Shown: piece after piece, positions 51,901 through 64,000 of the stretch
Layout: each line of letters opens with the position of its first letter
How positions within the stretch are numbered: the stretch's first letter is position 1
Assembly: GCA_034008185.1 (NCBI GenBank)
Contig: CM067082.1
Location: 85,869,684 to 85,933,683 of the forward strand
From: Gorsachius magnificus
Taxonomy: Eukaryota > Chordata > Aves > Pelecaniformes > Ardeidae
DNA: 64,000 nt
Direction of reading: 5' to 3'
Translations under genes and position numbers: made by a program
Notes under the pieces: model-generated
The model's input: only the letters and a program-made list of their open reading frames with translations
What the model was told of the DNA's origin: nothing
Database searches by the model: none

Positions 51901-54900
51901 ATTAAACTTCATTTATACTTCCTTAACATTCTGCATGCAGAAACTAGAGTCCAACAAGCTGCTGATGGGCTGCATTTCTAAATTCTGTATTGCCTCCAGT
52001 ACCAGCCCAGTAAGACTTAAAAACCCCAGAACTGGAAGACCCAAGAGATCAGAGAGACTGCTATTCTAATCTGTTACGGAAAGATTCAGGAGAGATTTCT
52101 GATTCTAACAGTATAAAATTCAAAAGCTCAGAAAGCCTCTCTTTTTCCTATAGAATAAAATACATGATGCCAACATGTTAAAACAATGTTAAAAATGCGT
52201 AACCAAAGACACAGAAGATGACTTGACACTTATCTGCTGATTAAACAGGTCTTACAGCACATTTTGTATTTTTAGACCTACTGTCATTTAAATATAATTT
52301 AGTTTCAATCAATCACTTCTGTATAAACATGAAAGAAACAGTTCCCACAGCGAACCTCTGGATTCCACATTAATCATTGCCCTGAAAGACCATTTAATTA
52401 CAGCAAGAATTAAATACTTCAGTATTTCCCCCTGCATTCTCCAGGGAATTTTCTGCCATGTTCTGTCTTTGTATGAGACCCCTTGTTCCCTACTAACATT
52501 CAGGGAAGCTCTGCCTGCAAAATAAGATACGAATACAGATTCCTGGTATTCAGACTGTCTGGTAACTATATACTGGCTACTTCACCTCCCCAACTCCTTC
52601 AAAGTGGTTTGCAGGAGAAAATTATAGAAACGTGATAATGTCCAAATATTTGCAGAAGGAAAACTTTGAAGATTCCTCGAATTTTCTCCTTCTGAATGTT
52701 CAATTCATCACCTTGCAACCCAGTATGAAGATGCTGACTGGGCTACCCGAAACTATAACAGTAGCTTGAACACATCATAGTTTTCCCCCAGAAGTTTAAA
52801 CAGCAAGTAATCCCACAGACCTGCGGACACTGATGTCAACTTTCAAAGGACCAAAGGAGACCCAGCCATGAACATCAGGCTTTGGCAATATACTTTCAGG
52901 AGCTTTAAGAGAAAAAATAAATCCACTGCAAAGGCTTATTAGCTATTCCTGTTGTTTACCTATATATTTGGAAAAGAAGGTATCCTGCCCAGCCTTTTTT
53001 CATTGCTTAATTTAAAAAAAGCTAGAAGTCAGCTACAAAAATATAGAAAGTAAATACGAATCAGAGGGCAACTATAAACTTATGTTAAGTCATTTTGTAG
53101 TAACTGAACTATTTCACCATCATGAGCAAAGGCTAGCACCAAACTTACAGGTGGTGCTTTTTTTAAATTCTAATTTTCAATCTACTATTTTTGCTAGTGC
53201 CATGGTAACATCAACTAATACAATGTAATCTCATACCAAAGATAATGAAGAGTAAGTCAAGTTCTTATAAATCAATTGTTCTTTGTGTGAACTTTCTTTT
53301 AGCAGTAAACATACAATCTCAAAGAAGAAAAACCTCTTTATGCACTGGCATGCCTTTAACAAAGGGATTGCTCTGCTTTAATAAAAGTACAGATAATTAC
53401 TGAATACTGTCCCTATTAGCATGGGTACAATCCCATGAAATGAAATTTATTGGTTTCTTGCTTTACGTAACAGCGTTAAAAGAATTTGTTGTCATGCAGA
53501 AAACGAAACAGCTGCATCAGGCTGGGTTTTACATTACCCACATTGTCCAGTAACTATTAGATTGAGTCTTTTTCTTATACTACTTCACTGCCCAATTCCT
53601 TGGTTCTCAGAGATGGCTTTCTAGACTGAAACCATGAAGGAGTTATACAGCACTGATTGACAGAGTGCTGTTAAACAAGCAGTTTCATTTATTCAGGGCA
53701 TTTTGGTTGGATTGCTCAGCTGTAATGATCCTCTTGATGTAACATTGTGGTTCTTAAAAACCACAATTCATTGCCACAGCAGCACTACTATGCCAACATG
53801 ATGGGCATTACTGTGAAGAATTCTCCATTAATTTGCAATCAGAAACAATCACAGGTTTTACTGTAGACATAATGCCACACCAGATCTCTGAACTTGTTCT
53901 CGTTACCATAGTTTAAAGCATATTTTGTTTCAGCTTGAAGAAACCTTTTACCATTGGTTGCCAAGGGCCACATTTTAGCTCCATTAACAGGTGTTTTCTC
54001 AGATATCATTAAGGGTTAATACAACTTTATTGCAGAAGGTAAAGCTGACTTGAAACAGCACATATGTATTCATTGGGCTATGATGCATTCAAATTTTATT
54101 CATAAAAACAAAGAGAATAGAGGAGACTGGGAGGCTTTATTGAAAACTGCTGTTTACTTCCAGGCACACTCTATAAAGCAGGCAGCCACTGTTACTACAT
54201 GTAGAGGATGTAGGAGATTCTCTAAGCAAACAGTAGATGTAGGCCTAGCAATCTGTGAAGTGAAACTCAAATGTTCTTGCAGTACCACAAAACCAAAATG
54301 CACCCACACACAATAACAAACTGCAAAAGATACAAAAATTTTTGTGGAGAAAGTGGCCACTGGAGAAGGGTCACTGGGGATATATGTGGTGGTAGCAGAT
54401 AATGCAACCTCAATACCTACAGTGTAATAACTATAGAAGGCTTCACTCGTATTAAAAACTTGGGTCACCATCAGCTAATAGCTCAGTGTTGCCAATGCTT
54501 TCAAGGGCTGCCAGGTAACAGCAATGAACAAGAGGGTGAAGCAACACAGCTCTCCCCATTCTTCAAAGCATCTGCCACCCAAAAGGTAATGCAATGGCCT
54601 GGGCATCATTAGGAATACCTGCCTGAGTGGACATGACCTATGTGACAGGAGATAATAAATACAACAAATTTCTTTTACATATGCATCTTCACAAGGTCAG
54701 CAAGCATTTGTCAGGATTCACTGAAAGAACTACATACAACCTGTGCCACTTTATTCTACATCAAAGCTTTCTGAAGAGGTGCGCAGAACCAGCTAACTTT
54801 CCTGTGTACTGGAACAAACACTGATGCTTTCTACGTACACAAGGAACAATATTCTGCTTTGCAGAAGTGCAAAAATAGACTCAAAGCGATCATTTCAGGG

Positions 54901-57900
54901 CATTGCCTAATGCGAAGGAGGTACCCTTCAAACACATTTTCAGAAAACAAAAGCATGGCTGTGATTACTTTCCTCACATGGTAAGAATGACATACACTTC
55001 TTCATTTTCCCCTCTACGTATTTATTTTGGAATTTGAATTTTCATTCCAAGTTTAGCCTTTAATTGCTTCCTAAGTGACAAAACTGTGTGCTACTGGGAA
55101 AAGAGTTTTATATTAGACTAAAATTCTCAGCCAGCTTTGCCCTTCCCTGCCTGGCTATATTTACAGCCACACCTTACTTTACTGAATCTTGAGCAAGCGC
55201 AAAGTGCCTGCAGAAATGCTGCTGATTCAGAACTTTCACCTACAGTGAGACAGCCTGCTACACCCACTTCAAACAGGGGTAAGTGGCCATGCAAAGACAT
55301 ATACCAGGGTAGCAAGCAAACCTCTGTTATAATTCTTGTTATGGCTTTGGGAATTAACTTTTTATTTAAAACAAGACATTAAAAAGCCAGAAGCTCTTCC
55401 TTCACCCAAAAGAAAAGACATTCAAATCATATGTAGTGTTATTACTCACTTGAATCAACCGTAATGTTCCAACATGTCCTTCTGTAACTGAAATGTCATC
55501 TCTACTACATACTTTAGAACTGAGCATAATGAGACAGGAATTTTTGTACAGCATTAAGGAAAACGTGGCCAAGATTAAAAAGGAAGCAATGAAATTCTGA
55601 TGCCTCTTCCGGAGCCGAGCACTGGCAAAATGCTACAACTTCCAGGGACATCACTCTTCCACCTAAATACCAGACTGTAAAGGTATGAATGATGATTGAT
55701 ACTTCCTCGCCAGCTTAAAAGATTCTGGAGTGACGATGCAATCAGAGGTTTCTATGATGGAGCAAGTAAAAAATGACATAAAATGCTTCAAGTGCCTCTG
55801 GCAAAAAGAGAAGCAACAGCCAGATGCTGCTGCATCCTCTGAAGGCAGGCATGGGAGTATAACTAGTATTTAACGTAGAGTATGTTATTTTGCCCTTCCT
55901 TCCTTCCCATCATAAGCAGTCTTTCTCTGCTCTGCTACCAGGTATCCATAGCTACAAGAGATTCAGGAAATTAAATATTCTATATTCAATAGCCTATATT
56001 CAATAATGTATCTAATACTCTGTATTCTATAACTATTTCTGCTGAATCGATTATATCCCCTACACAGTATGAGGCAGCCGAACTCCTCCTTAGAGATGCT
56101 AAATGCTTGCTGGAAACTTGGAACAGAACAACACTGAAGGATAAAGGGTTACCTTATCAGGTCTAATACCTGTTGCCATTAGAATAATCAGTATGGTATT
56201 TTATGTTTGACTCTTGGACAATATTAAAACCAGAAGATATCTGAGTGGAAAACTGAAGATCTAGATAAGCAAAGGAGAAAGCAAAACCACACAAGGAACT
56301 GGAATCCAAAGCAAGGCTGAGGATGTTAAGTTTTTACTCTTTCAGCTTCTGAGTTTGGAGGTAATGAAGTATTTTTAAAAATGTAAAAATACCTGACAAG
56401 TGCATTTATATGGCTATTTATAAAGTTCAAAATCAAACCAAATCCCATCTTCATAACAAATCATATGGGCACAGTATTCTATTAATTCCATCACACTCAT
56501 ATTGTGAAATGAATCACCTATCAAAATGTCTGAAAATAATATTCATACATTATGTGAAATGTGTGATATTCTGCTTTTTGGATTAAGAAATGTAAAATTA
56601 TTTCAGTTGCATCCACTTATAAATAATTTCTTTGCTTTTAAAAGCATGTATAAATAACACAACACTTCATAGAGCTAAGATTATTTTCTTAATTGAGAGA
56701 ACTACATGAAATAACTGAAGTTTAGTCCTTTGAAGATATAACTAGTTTCACAATATGTATGCTACAGGCTCTCCAATGAACAGATGAATGAGGGTAGGCT
56801 ATGGATTTTTTTATGGACATCACATCTGTATGAATACCAAAGACTCAAACAATCTTTTTCTTTTCAATTACTTGCCCTACATGCATTTGCAGTGGGCAAT
56901 CTGAGAAAGTAGCTTACATGGAAGGGGGAATCTCCGAGTTTCCAGGCAAACAGCACCTGTCAGACAAGTTTGTTAAATGTGGCATCACCCATAGACAGCT
57001 GTGATGCTGTAGAGGTTTGATGCCTGTGATCTCTGGGCAGGGAACCAACAGATCCTGTGCACATTTCAGATATTCCCAGCAAGCAGCCCAGTGATCTTGC
57101 TTGTTACAAGCAGCAGAGGAAAGACTCATGCTGGGCCCCAGGGAGGAAGGGAAGAAGTCACTGCAGGCCCCAATTTGCAATGCCAGAAGAGGACCACATT
57201 TTGAGCACTGACAGAGAAGCAATCTGTGAAATGAAAAAAACTGGAGCAAAGTGCTGCAGCTCCAACAGGGCAGATCAACATTTTGTGCACTGATGGTGCA
57301 AACGGTCACACTAATGGTAAGTCCAGCAGGACTGAGTGACAGAAGCATGAAGTCCTCTAGCTCTGTCTCTTCTAGGCATGACAGGGTTATTCAGCACCAT
57401 CTGTCAGGAACAAAGGGGTAGAACAGGGCTGACACAGATGGGAGAAAGGAACAAGATCCTCCAGTGTTCATGGTCCTGCTCATCAAGCTGGAAGTGAGTT
57501 GGAAGAGTGACAAGACCTCTGGTCCTTGAATTTCATTATAAGAACTGACTCAGCTTGGGTAAGATGTCAATTTGCCTCGAGGCTTATGAACCTCATAAGG
57601 CAACTTGCAGGGCCATGAAGTCTCAAAGCAAGGCCAGGAAGGAAAATCCCACTCTTGGGATCCATCTCAGCAGACCAAGACTCACCCCAGCGCAGGAGTA
57701 TGCAAGGTCACTTAAAAAAACCAACCCCGTCATCTTGGTAACCAGCATGAACATGTCTGAGAATAAGCCTGCAGGAGGTACCTCTGGCAAGGGAGTGCCA
57801 TTGGAACAGAGACCTAACATCAGATACACAGCAGGACTGAGGAGAGAATTGCTCCTCTGCTACAAGAAATGGCTAAAAGGAAGGAAACTGAAAGATCACA

Positions 57901-60111
57901 GGAGAAAAATCAAAGCAGACTGAAAACAGAAGCCCCTCTGCCCCAAACCCTAGCTCCACCCCAGGGCACTTGAGAGGAACTGCAATGCCCATCACAGAAG
58001 TTTTGCTTTGTATAAACTACATCTGTTTATTATTATAGTTACCAACAGGACATTGCTGGGGAATATTTCCCATGGATGATTGCACTTTTAAGAGTACACA
58101 CAACAGAATATCTAGAATGCCAAGTTTTGTAATGACCACAACAAACGTTTTACGTAAAAAACTGAAGAGTGAAAAATAGCTGTCCCAAATGCTTGTAACT
58201 CTGCCTACACCTTCCTGCAAATATCCACACACCACAGACATCAGTGAGAAAGCTTCAGGCTTGGAATGAAACATTGATGGGAGAAAATAAATGGAAAAAG
58301 ACATCCTCTTGCTTTTTCCCCCTTCACTGCTTTGGATGTACATATTGTTAGGCCTTCGAGCTTGGTTTAATTATTTTGTGCAAGGGACTGAAATCCTCTA
58401 AGTGTTTATGTGTGCATGTGAGTGTGAACACATGGCAAAATTCAGTAGCTACACAAACAAGTTAATAGGACTTTTAAATTACTGAACTATTCCTCAGCTT
58501 CTACTGTTTCAATTTCTCATTCCTTAAAATTCAATAAATCCAATGGAGAATTGCTTAATGGTTTGGTATCTGCTTCAATAAGCAACATTTGATTAATGAT
58601 AAGAACAATGACATAGGATGGTATTACCAAGAAGACCCACACAGTGCAATATATTTTAACCATCCTACTGGAAAGAAAAATATTGGTTTACACAAGAACA
58701 GTACTGTCTAGCAATGGTAGACCCTCAGAGTGGAAATTCAAGGATGCCATTACTGTATTTGGGACTTGTGTGAGGGCTGCATAGATCTGCTGTTTTTTAT
58801 CTCCCCCAAGTGGTCAAGCGAGCTTGTAAGTCTGCCTTAGAGAAGCAGCTTCCTCCCTGTCTAGAGCATCTTCTACAGTCAGATGAAGAGGCTTGTGGTG
58901 GATTAGGAAAACTTAAAAGCTGAACAAAAATTCATTAAGAGGATAGAAAGCACAGGAATCACCCCAAAGTAACTCAGTTACTCCACATATTCCCATATAA
59001 CCCCTAAATTTAATTCCTAACTCCCTTTCCAGCATACAAGTGACTAAATTACAACGTGAAATAGTACCCGTGTTTGACAGTTTACAAGTGGGTTTAATCA
59101 CCTTGGTACAGATTTACTAATAATTTATAATCCAATTTGTCTTTGAAATAACTAATATTTCAAGCACCTGACAGAGGCATCTGAACAAGTATAATCTCAT
59201 TGCAATTAATAGCCTTAAACCACTCAATTGCAATCTATCACTACTTCTCAAACAGCACTGATTACAGTTACTTTCCATTTTTCTTTAGTGTGTCCTGTAA
59301 ATTACAGTAAATAAGCAGATAGCTTTCACCCTTTTAGTTATATGTATGTTTAAAAAGTGGTGAAAAGGGTATGGAAAGAAGAGGAAATCCTTACTGTTAT
59401 TCTAGCTATAGTCTAAATCCATTACAAGCATTAATGTGGCTATAGGTCAGTTTAGACAGGATATAAACAACTGTCCTCCACCTTGCTCTTTTCTTCAGTC
59501 ATTAAAGTTTACTTAATATTCATGAAGAATACTTTATATACCTGGAAGCTAAAAGCCTCTCTTTATTCACAGAACAATTACACCTCTGGCTGTATCATAA
59601 ATTACCTATATTGTCAAGACAACTTACTTATAACCCTATCTGGAAGACCAATCCTAGATAAGAGAGAAGAGATTTGTTTTCATGCCTAACAACTAGTAAA
59701 AATGCTTTACTGCTTATTTAAGTTATAAAGAGGGCTCTTTAGTCATGGTTGTCGAATATTACCAGGATCACTAGGAAATCTTTCAAAGTCAGTGAAAGAC
59801 TTGAAATAGAGAATTTCCACTGGTGTTTCTGCTTACTGCTCACACACACTGAATTTCCCAAGAGATATATATGCAATTTTGTGATTGATCTTCTCAAAGA
59901 AAGGTCTAGCTGGAGGCAGCTGGCTTGGGCTGGGAAGAAGCAGTCACCAAACAGGCATCTTTCTCATTATGACAGGCAAGGATGGCATTGAAGGAGATAT
60001 TAAAACACTTTCCTTGCCTCGTCAAAACTGTCCCTGCATCTGGGATGAAACATGCACAGCTTTCCACAAACTGATGTTCAAAAGTACATCTTAACTTCTA
60101 CTTCCATTGGG

Positions 60112-60142
60112 AAAAAAAACAACAAAAAACAACAACACAAAA
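60112..60142 (+). repeat. (CAA)n / A-rich simple repeat
   Basis: A8 followed by CAACAAAAAACAACAACAC. Simple low-complexity sequence. Confidence 0.85.
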
Positions 60143-61498
60143 TCCAAAGCAGAGTTTTGTGGCAAAGGCTTATGAATTACAACTTTGGCTTCAGGTATGA
60201 CCTTATGGATCCACTTCTGGTTTATGCCCACAACTTTATTTTTGATTTCTTATGGCAAGTGCTGGATGCTACAACAGCTAAGACTAAAGAGCTGTTTTAA
60301 TCAAATTCCCATTCTCACCCTGCAAAAGTTTTCAGAAAAATTCATGATTTTGATTGAAATTCCAGTGTTTATCTATTCCCAAAGCAGTATTTTCTCCCAC
60401 AAAGAGCAAGATCCTTTCTAGATCCACTAGGGAATACAGTAAAGACTCAAAAATTAAAAACATCCTTTTGATTTATTGAAAAAAAGACTTTAGATATTTT
60501 GATCTTAAGAAATAAGGCTAAAACAAATATGCTTAAAATCTGAAAGCTGACATGGATAGAAATCTCTGCTAAGTGCTACTTAAATGTCACCTTCTACACC
60601 AAAAATAATCTGTAGGACATATACCAGAGAGCTGTCCTATGATTACTTTTAAGAGGGAACAATGGGAATTACAGGCTTGACAAGCATATACCATGATCAA
60701 ATTAAACATTGCTTTTCTGCTTTGCATAATTTACATATACAGAATTTGCTTTTTAAACAATATTGGCATTTGGAATTTGTTTATGTAACAATAAAATTAT
60801 GCAACATTACTCCCACTCAAGTTCCCTAGCCCTTTGTGTATCTATACAATAACTTTATTCTTAGTTCATTTTAGTAGTAGTTGTGAAGTTTCTTTGTAAC
60901 CAGTTCCTACATAAAAGAATTGAGTGCACAGGTAAAATAACAAAAACAAAAATAAAGTCCTTAACATACTACTGTTAAGAGTAGCTTTTAGTTCTGTAAA
61001 CAAAAGAGTCACTACTGATACTTGATACTTGTTAATATGGTAGCAGAAAATAGTACTAGCACTAGCAATTCAGATTAGGTTTGCAGCCTGACAACTGCCC
61101 TTCCTGGCCTTCAACCTTAAGAAAAAGCCAAATTTGAACAGCAATGGTCAAATACCACTAAAAAGAACAACCACTGGATCCCTCTTTGTTCTCATTGCTC
61201 ACAAGCTTCGTAACAGCTGCCCTTTTTGTTTGTCCTTTTGTGTATCAGATACACAGAAGAAAGACCTCATTCTTAACCAGCCGTGTGCCAGTACGCATTG
61301 TACAGGGGACTTCATGCCCACTGTGCAATGAATACTGTTTCTGCAGCCAATTCCATGGCCCAGTAAGGTGGGTGGGTAAGTGGCTTTTTAATATTATTAT
61401 GTTGCACATTTTTCTTACATAAGTTTCACAATGTACCTGTATATCTACCGTGTATAACTTAAAAGCTGTGCAATATAATAAAGAAAAATGCCACTTAC

Positions 61499-61613
61499 CT
61501 GACTTCCCATAATTTGGTCTACAAGAATTCAGAGTCTCACTAGTATGCTAAATTTGGGATGTCATAGAAGAGTAAAGAGTCAGTCTTTCTGTCAACGAAG
61601 AATGCCATGTAGC
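61499..61613 (-). other. Candidate non-coding or poison exon on the LYRM4 strand
   Basis: On the minus strand, TTTTTTTTAG at 61614-61623 precedes a 115-base segment that ends at a perfect donor AG|GTAAGT (61493-61500). All three frames of the segment contain stops and none resembles LYRM4 exon 2. If used, it would be an alternative exon that truncates LYRM4, or part of a non-coding transcript. Perfect donors also arise by chance in sequence this long (similar sites occur at 9501-9508 on the minus strand and at about 19950 and 50460 on the plus strand), so the call is tentative. Confidence 0.25.
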
Positions 61614-64000
61614 CTAAAAAAAATTACAAAGGGTTTCTGCTTCTCTAAAAGGAAAACCAGACTATATTAATTTTTCTGTTAAGCCAATCATTTAAGTTTT
61701 CCTTCCAATGAAACAGAAGGTGTTTCTGCCACTCCACATACCCATTTCTATATTCCTTCAAAAGAGATCCACTATTTTTTCCTAAATGTTTTTTTTAAAC
61801 ATGATTTTTCTATTGATAAAGATAACTCCAATACATAAACCACTTTCTAAATCAAGAGTAAGGAACTTGGAGGAATTTCATAGCCAGACACAGTAAATTA
61901 GTGTCAATAACCAAAATAATTGTTTCTAAAACTACAGAAAATTTACTGCAGCTTTACAACACTGTTTAACTGCTCATTCAGGCTCATATAGTAAGAATAA
62001 AAACCCCCTGGATTTAGAGAACACACCAGGCCTGCAGGTGTCTTGACAAAGAATGATAAGTAAAATTAATGAAAATATGACTTACAAAGGGCAGGACAAG
62101 AAAAACCCCAACAACCCTAACAAAAGCAAACAAAACTAAAAACCCTATCAAATTCCAGAATTGCAGTGTGCTATCAATAAAATTTATGCATCAAATTTTG
62201 TTTAAAAAATAAAAATGACTTACCCTTTACATATATGCAATACAAAGTTTTACTGAAATACTGATCTATAAAACAACAGCGAGCATTCTAGGATCCTTTC
62301 AGCGCAATAAAAGCTGAAATGGCAGGAAAAAGTAGGTTCTATTTTCTGCAGAGGTATAAACATACTTTACCTGCAATCAATATTCAGGCTAGACAGATAC
62401 CTAATGCCCAAGTCTACAGCATCCTTTGATAAGGTGTAAAGAAACCTCAGGTACAGAAATTCAGCCACCTTCTGAAGTCAACCAAAAGTCAGCTTTACAC
62501 GAGATGAATATGAAAATAAATAACATTTCTAGCCTGATGCTATCTGTGCAATGGTGATTGTAAGACACTGCTGATTCTTCCAAAATAACAGTATGGTTTA
62601 TATATAGTCCTTTAATTTCCTTCTTATTCCTAATATTTCCAATTCAAATAAACAGACCTCTATCAAGTAAAATCAAGTTAGCTATTTTTTGGGGCAGATT
62701 GTAGCAACTTATTTTCCTGTGACATTACATAGTATTCCAGTTAACTTTTCTCAACTCCTGCATGAAGTCCAGTTTTGCAAAGACAGGTGCCAGTAAAGTA
62801 ACACAGGCTGAACTTTAGGTTCATATACAATTCTACACAAATTCACAACAGAATTAAAAATAAAATATTACTCAGTATTAAACAACCAGAAGCCTCCATT
62901 TTGCCTCTAATGTCTGGCCAAAATCTTTCCGCATTTGGTGCTTTTCAATGATAATCAGGAAATTCATTACCAATGCTCACAAGTTTTTAGAATAAATTAG
63001 TATAGGTTCCTGCAGAAACATCTACAGTCAATCTGAAGTTGTGTCACGGTCCTTACACATGGGTTGCAATCTTTCAAATGAAAAGATTATGCCAACAACT
63101 ATTTGTACCACAGGGGGGAAAAAAACCCCTCAAATTGTTTATTAAGAGGCATGTTACAACAGCACCTTCTTGTTGCCTTACAGTAAGTGCTCAAAGACAA
63201 CTTTCAAAGAAATGTGTTCCCATGAGAAAGGGCTATACAGCAAACTCTCTCACAATGCTTTTGAAAATTCCGGAGAGAAGAATACATTACATGCCCTATC
63301 CACCGTTTTCCAAAAGACTTCCGATGAAAAGAAAGTCTGAGTTTAGCTAATGGTTAAAAGAATCGAGTATCAGCACTGGTATTTCTAAACATCCTATAAA
63401 AAACCCAAACCCACAAAATATGGAAAACAACAAAACCCCACCACCACATATTTTAAATAGAAATGGTCATCTGAATCTTCTACAACACTCCTACAAAAAA
63501 AATCTACCACAAAAATCACCTAACACTGCAAGACTATTAAGTGTTTCAGACTTATGGTTCTAGGTCTTGAGGAGGCTGCAAGGTGGAGCTGTCAGGGGAG
63601 GCAGGGGAGGATTTCCTTCCTCCCACTGATGTGGTCCCTGTGGGAACCAGAAGTTCATCTTGCAGGGAATCAAGGAAGATCAGTCCATCTGCAAAATACA
63701 AGGCGCAACTGGCATCCTCTTCACCCTTCCCACTTGTTCGTGGTACAGGATTTCTGCATCCCACACCCAAGCCCTGGGATAGAGACACCTTTATTAACTC
63801 CAACTGTGGAGTAACTCCTTGCTCTTCCTCTCTTCCAGAGAAGTGCTGGAGAGGGCAGGTGTGGGATCAGGACAAGAGTGCAGCCTCCTGGCACAGCAGC
63901 GAAGCAGAAACACTGCCAAGGTGGGCCGAGCAGCACCCTGAATTGTCTGGAGTCCCTGCCTCATAACTTTGGTATCATTGTTGAATTGGTTTGCCACTTA

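Larger units (their letters stand above)
48929..64000 (-). other. LYRM4: LYRM4 intron, 5' part up to the window edge
   Basis: About 15 kb, mostly AT-rich. I looked for the preceding LYRM4 coding exon (about 40 codons, expected to end in an IRRQ-like sequence) on the minus strand and did not find it. There is no CpG island that could be the LYRM4 promoter. Features noted: a CpG-containing hairpin near 49290-49310, a GC-richer stretch at 57000-57990, an exon-like segment at 61499-61613 and a GC-richer stretch at 63545-63970. Confidence 0.55.

Overview
This window is vertebrate, almost certainly avian, nuclear DNA. The evidence is several CR1 LINE fragments with the bird/reptile 3' end and its 8-bp ATTCTATG/ATTCTGTG tail, AT-rich non-coding DNA with low CpG outside a few patches, one dense CpG island, and two genes whose neighbourhood matches the PPP1R3G-LYRM4 interval of other amniotes. 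There is no bacterial, phage or CRISPR-type content, and coding sequence is only about 1.5% of the window.

Layout: (a) 1-5120 is upstream intergenic DNA with one minus-strand CR1 (about 3302-3712) and a GT-rich minisatellite (about 4970-5110). (b) 5130-6790 is a very GC-rich CpG island carrying the single-exon gene PPP1R3G (5821-6691, +), which targets protein phosphatase 1 to glycogen. As given, its reading frame breaks inside a C-rich run near 6452-6475: the N-terminal part reads in one frame and the C-terminal half of the CBM21 domain in another. (c) 6692-about 8010 is the probable 3'UTR. (d) 8011-15150 is the intergenic space between two convergent genes, with one probable MIR-type SINE remnant. 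(e) 15457-15519 (-) is the last coding exon of LYRM4 (ISD11, mitochondrial iron-sulfur cluster assembly), with its acceptor, stop codon, 3'UTR and poly(A) signal. (f) 15520-64000 looks like LYRM4 intron sequence throughout. The preceding coding exon and the promoter island were not found, so they probably lie beyond the right edge. The intron holds plus-strand CR1 copies at about 18694, 29163, 34369 and 48195; the last keeps an open 214-codon reverse-transcriptase tail.

The two genes are not functionally linked. PPP1R3G acts in glycogen metabolism in the cytoplasm and LYRM4 in mitochondrial Fe-S assembly; they are syntenic neighbours transcribed toward each other. I found no convincing new biological system. 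The items most worth checking are the PPP1R3G frame break, a 41-codon acidic upstream ORF with an embedded consensus splice donor, an intronic CpG-dense patch beside a T25 tract, and a candidate unannotated exon at 61499-61613 (-).
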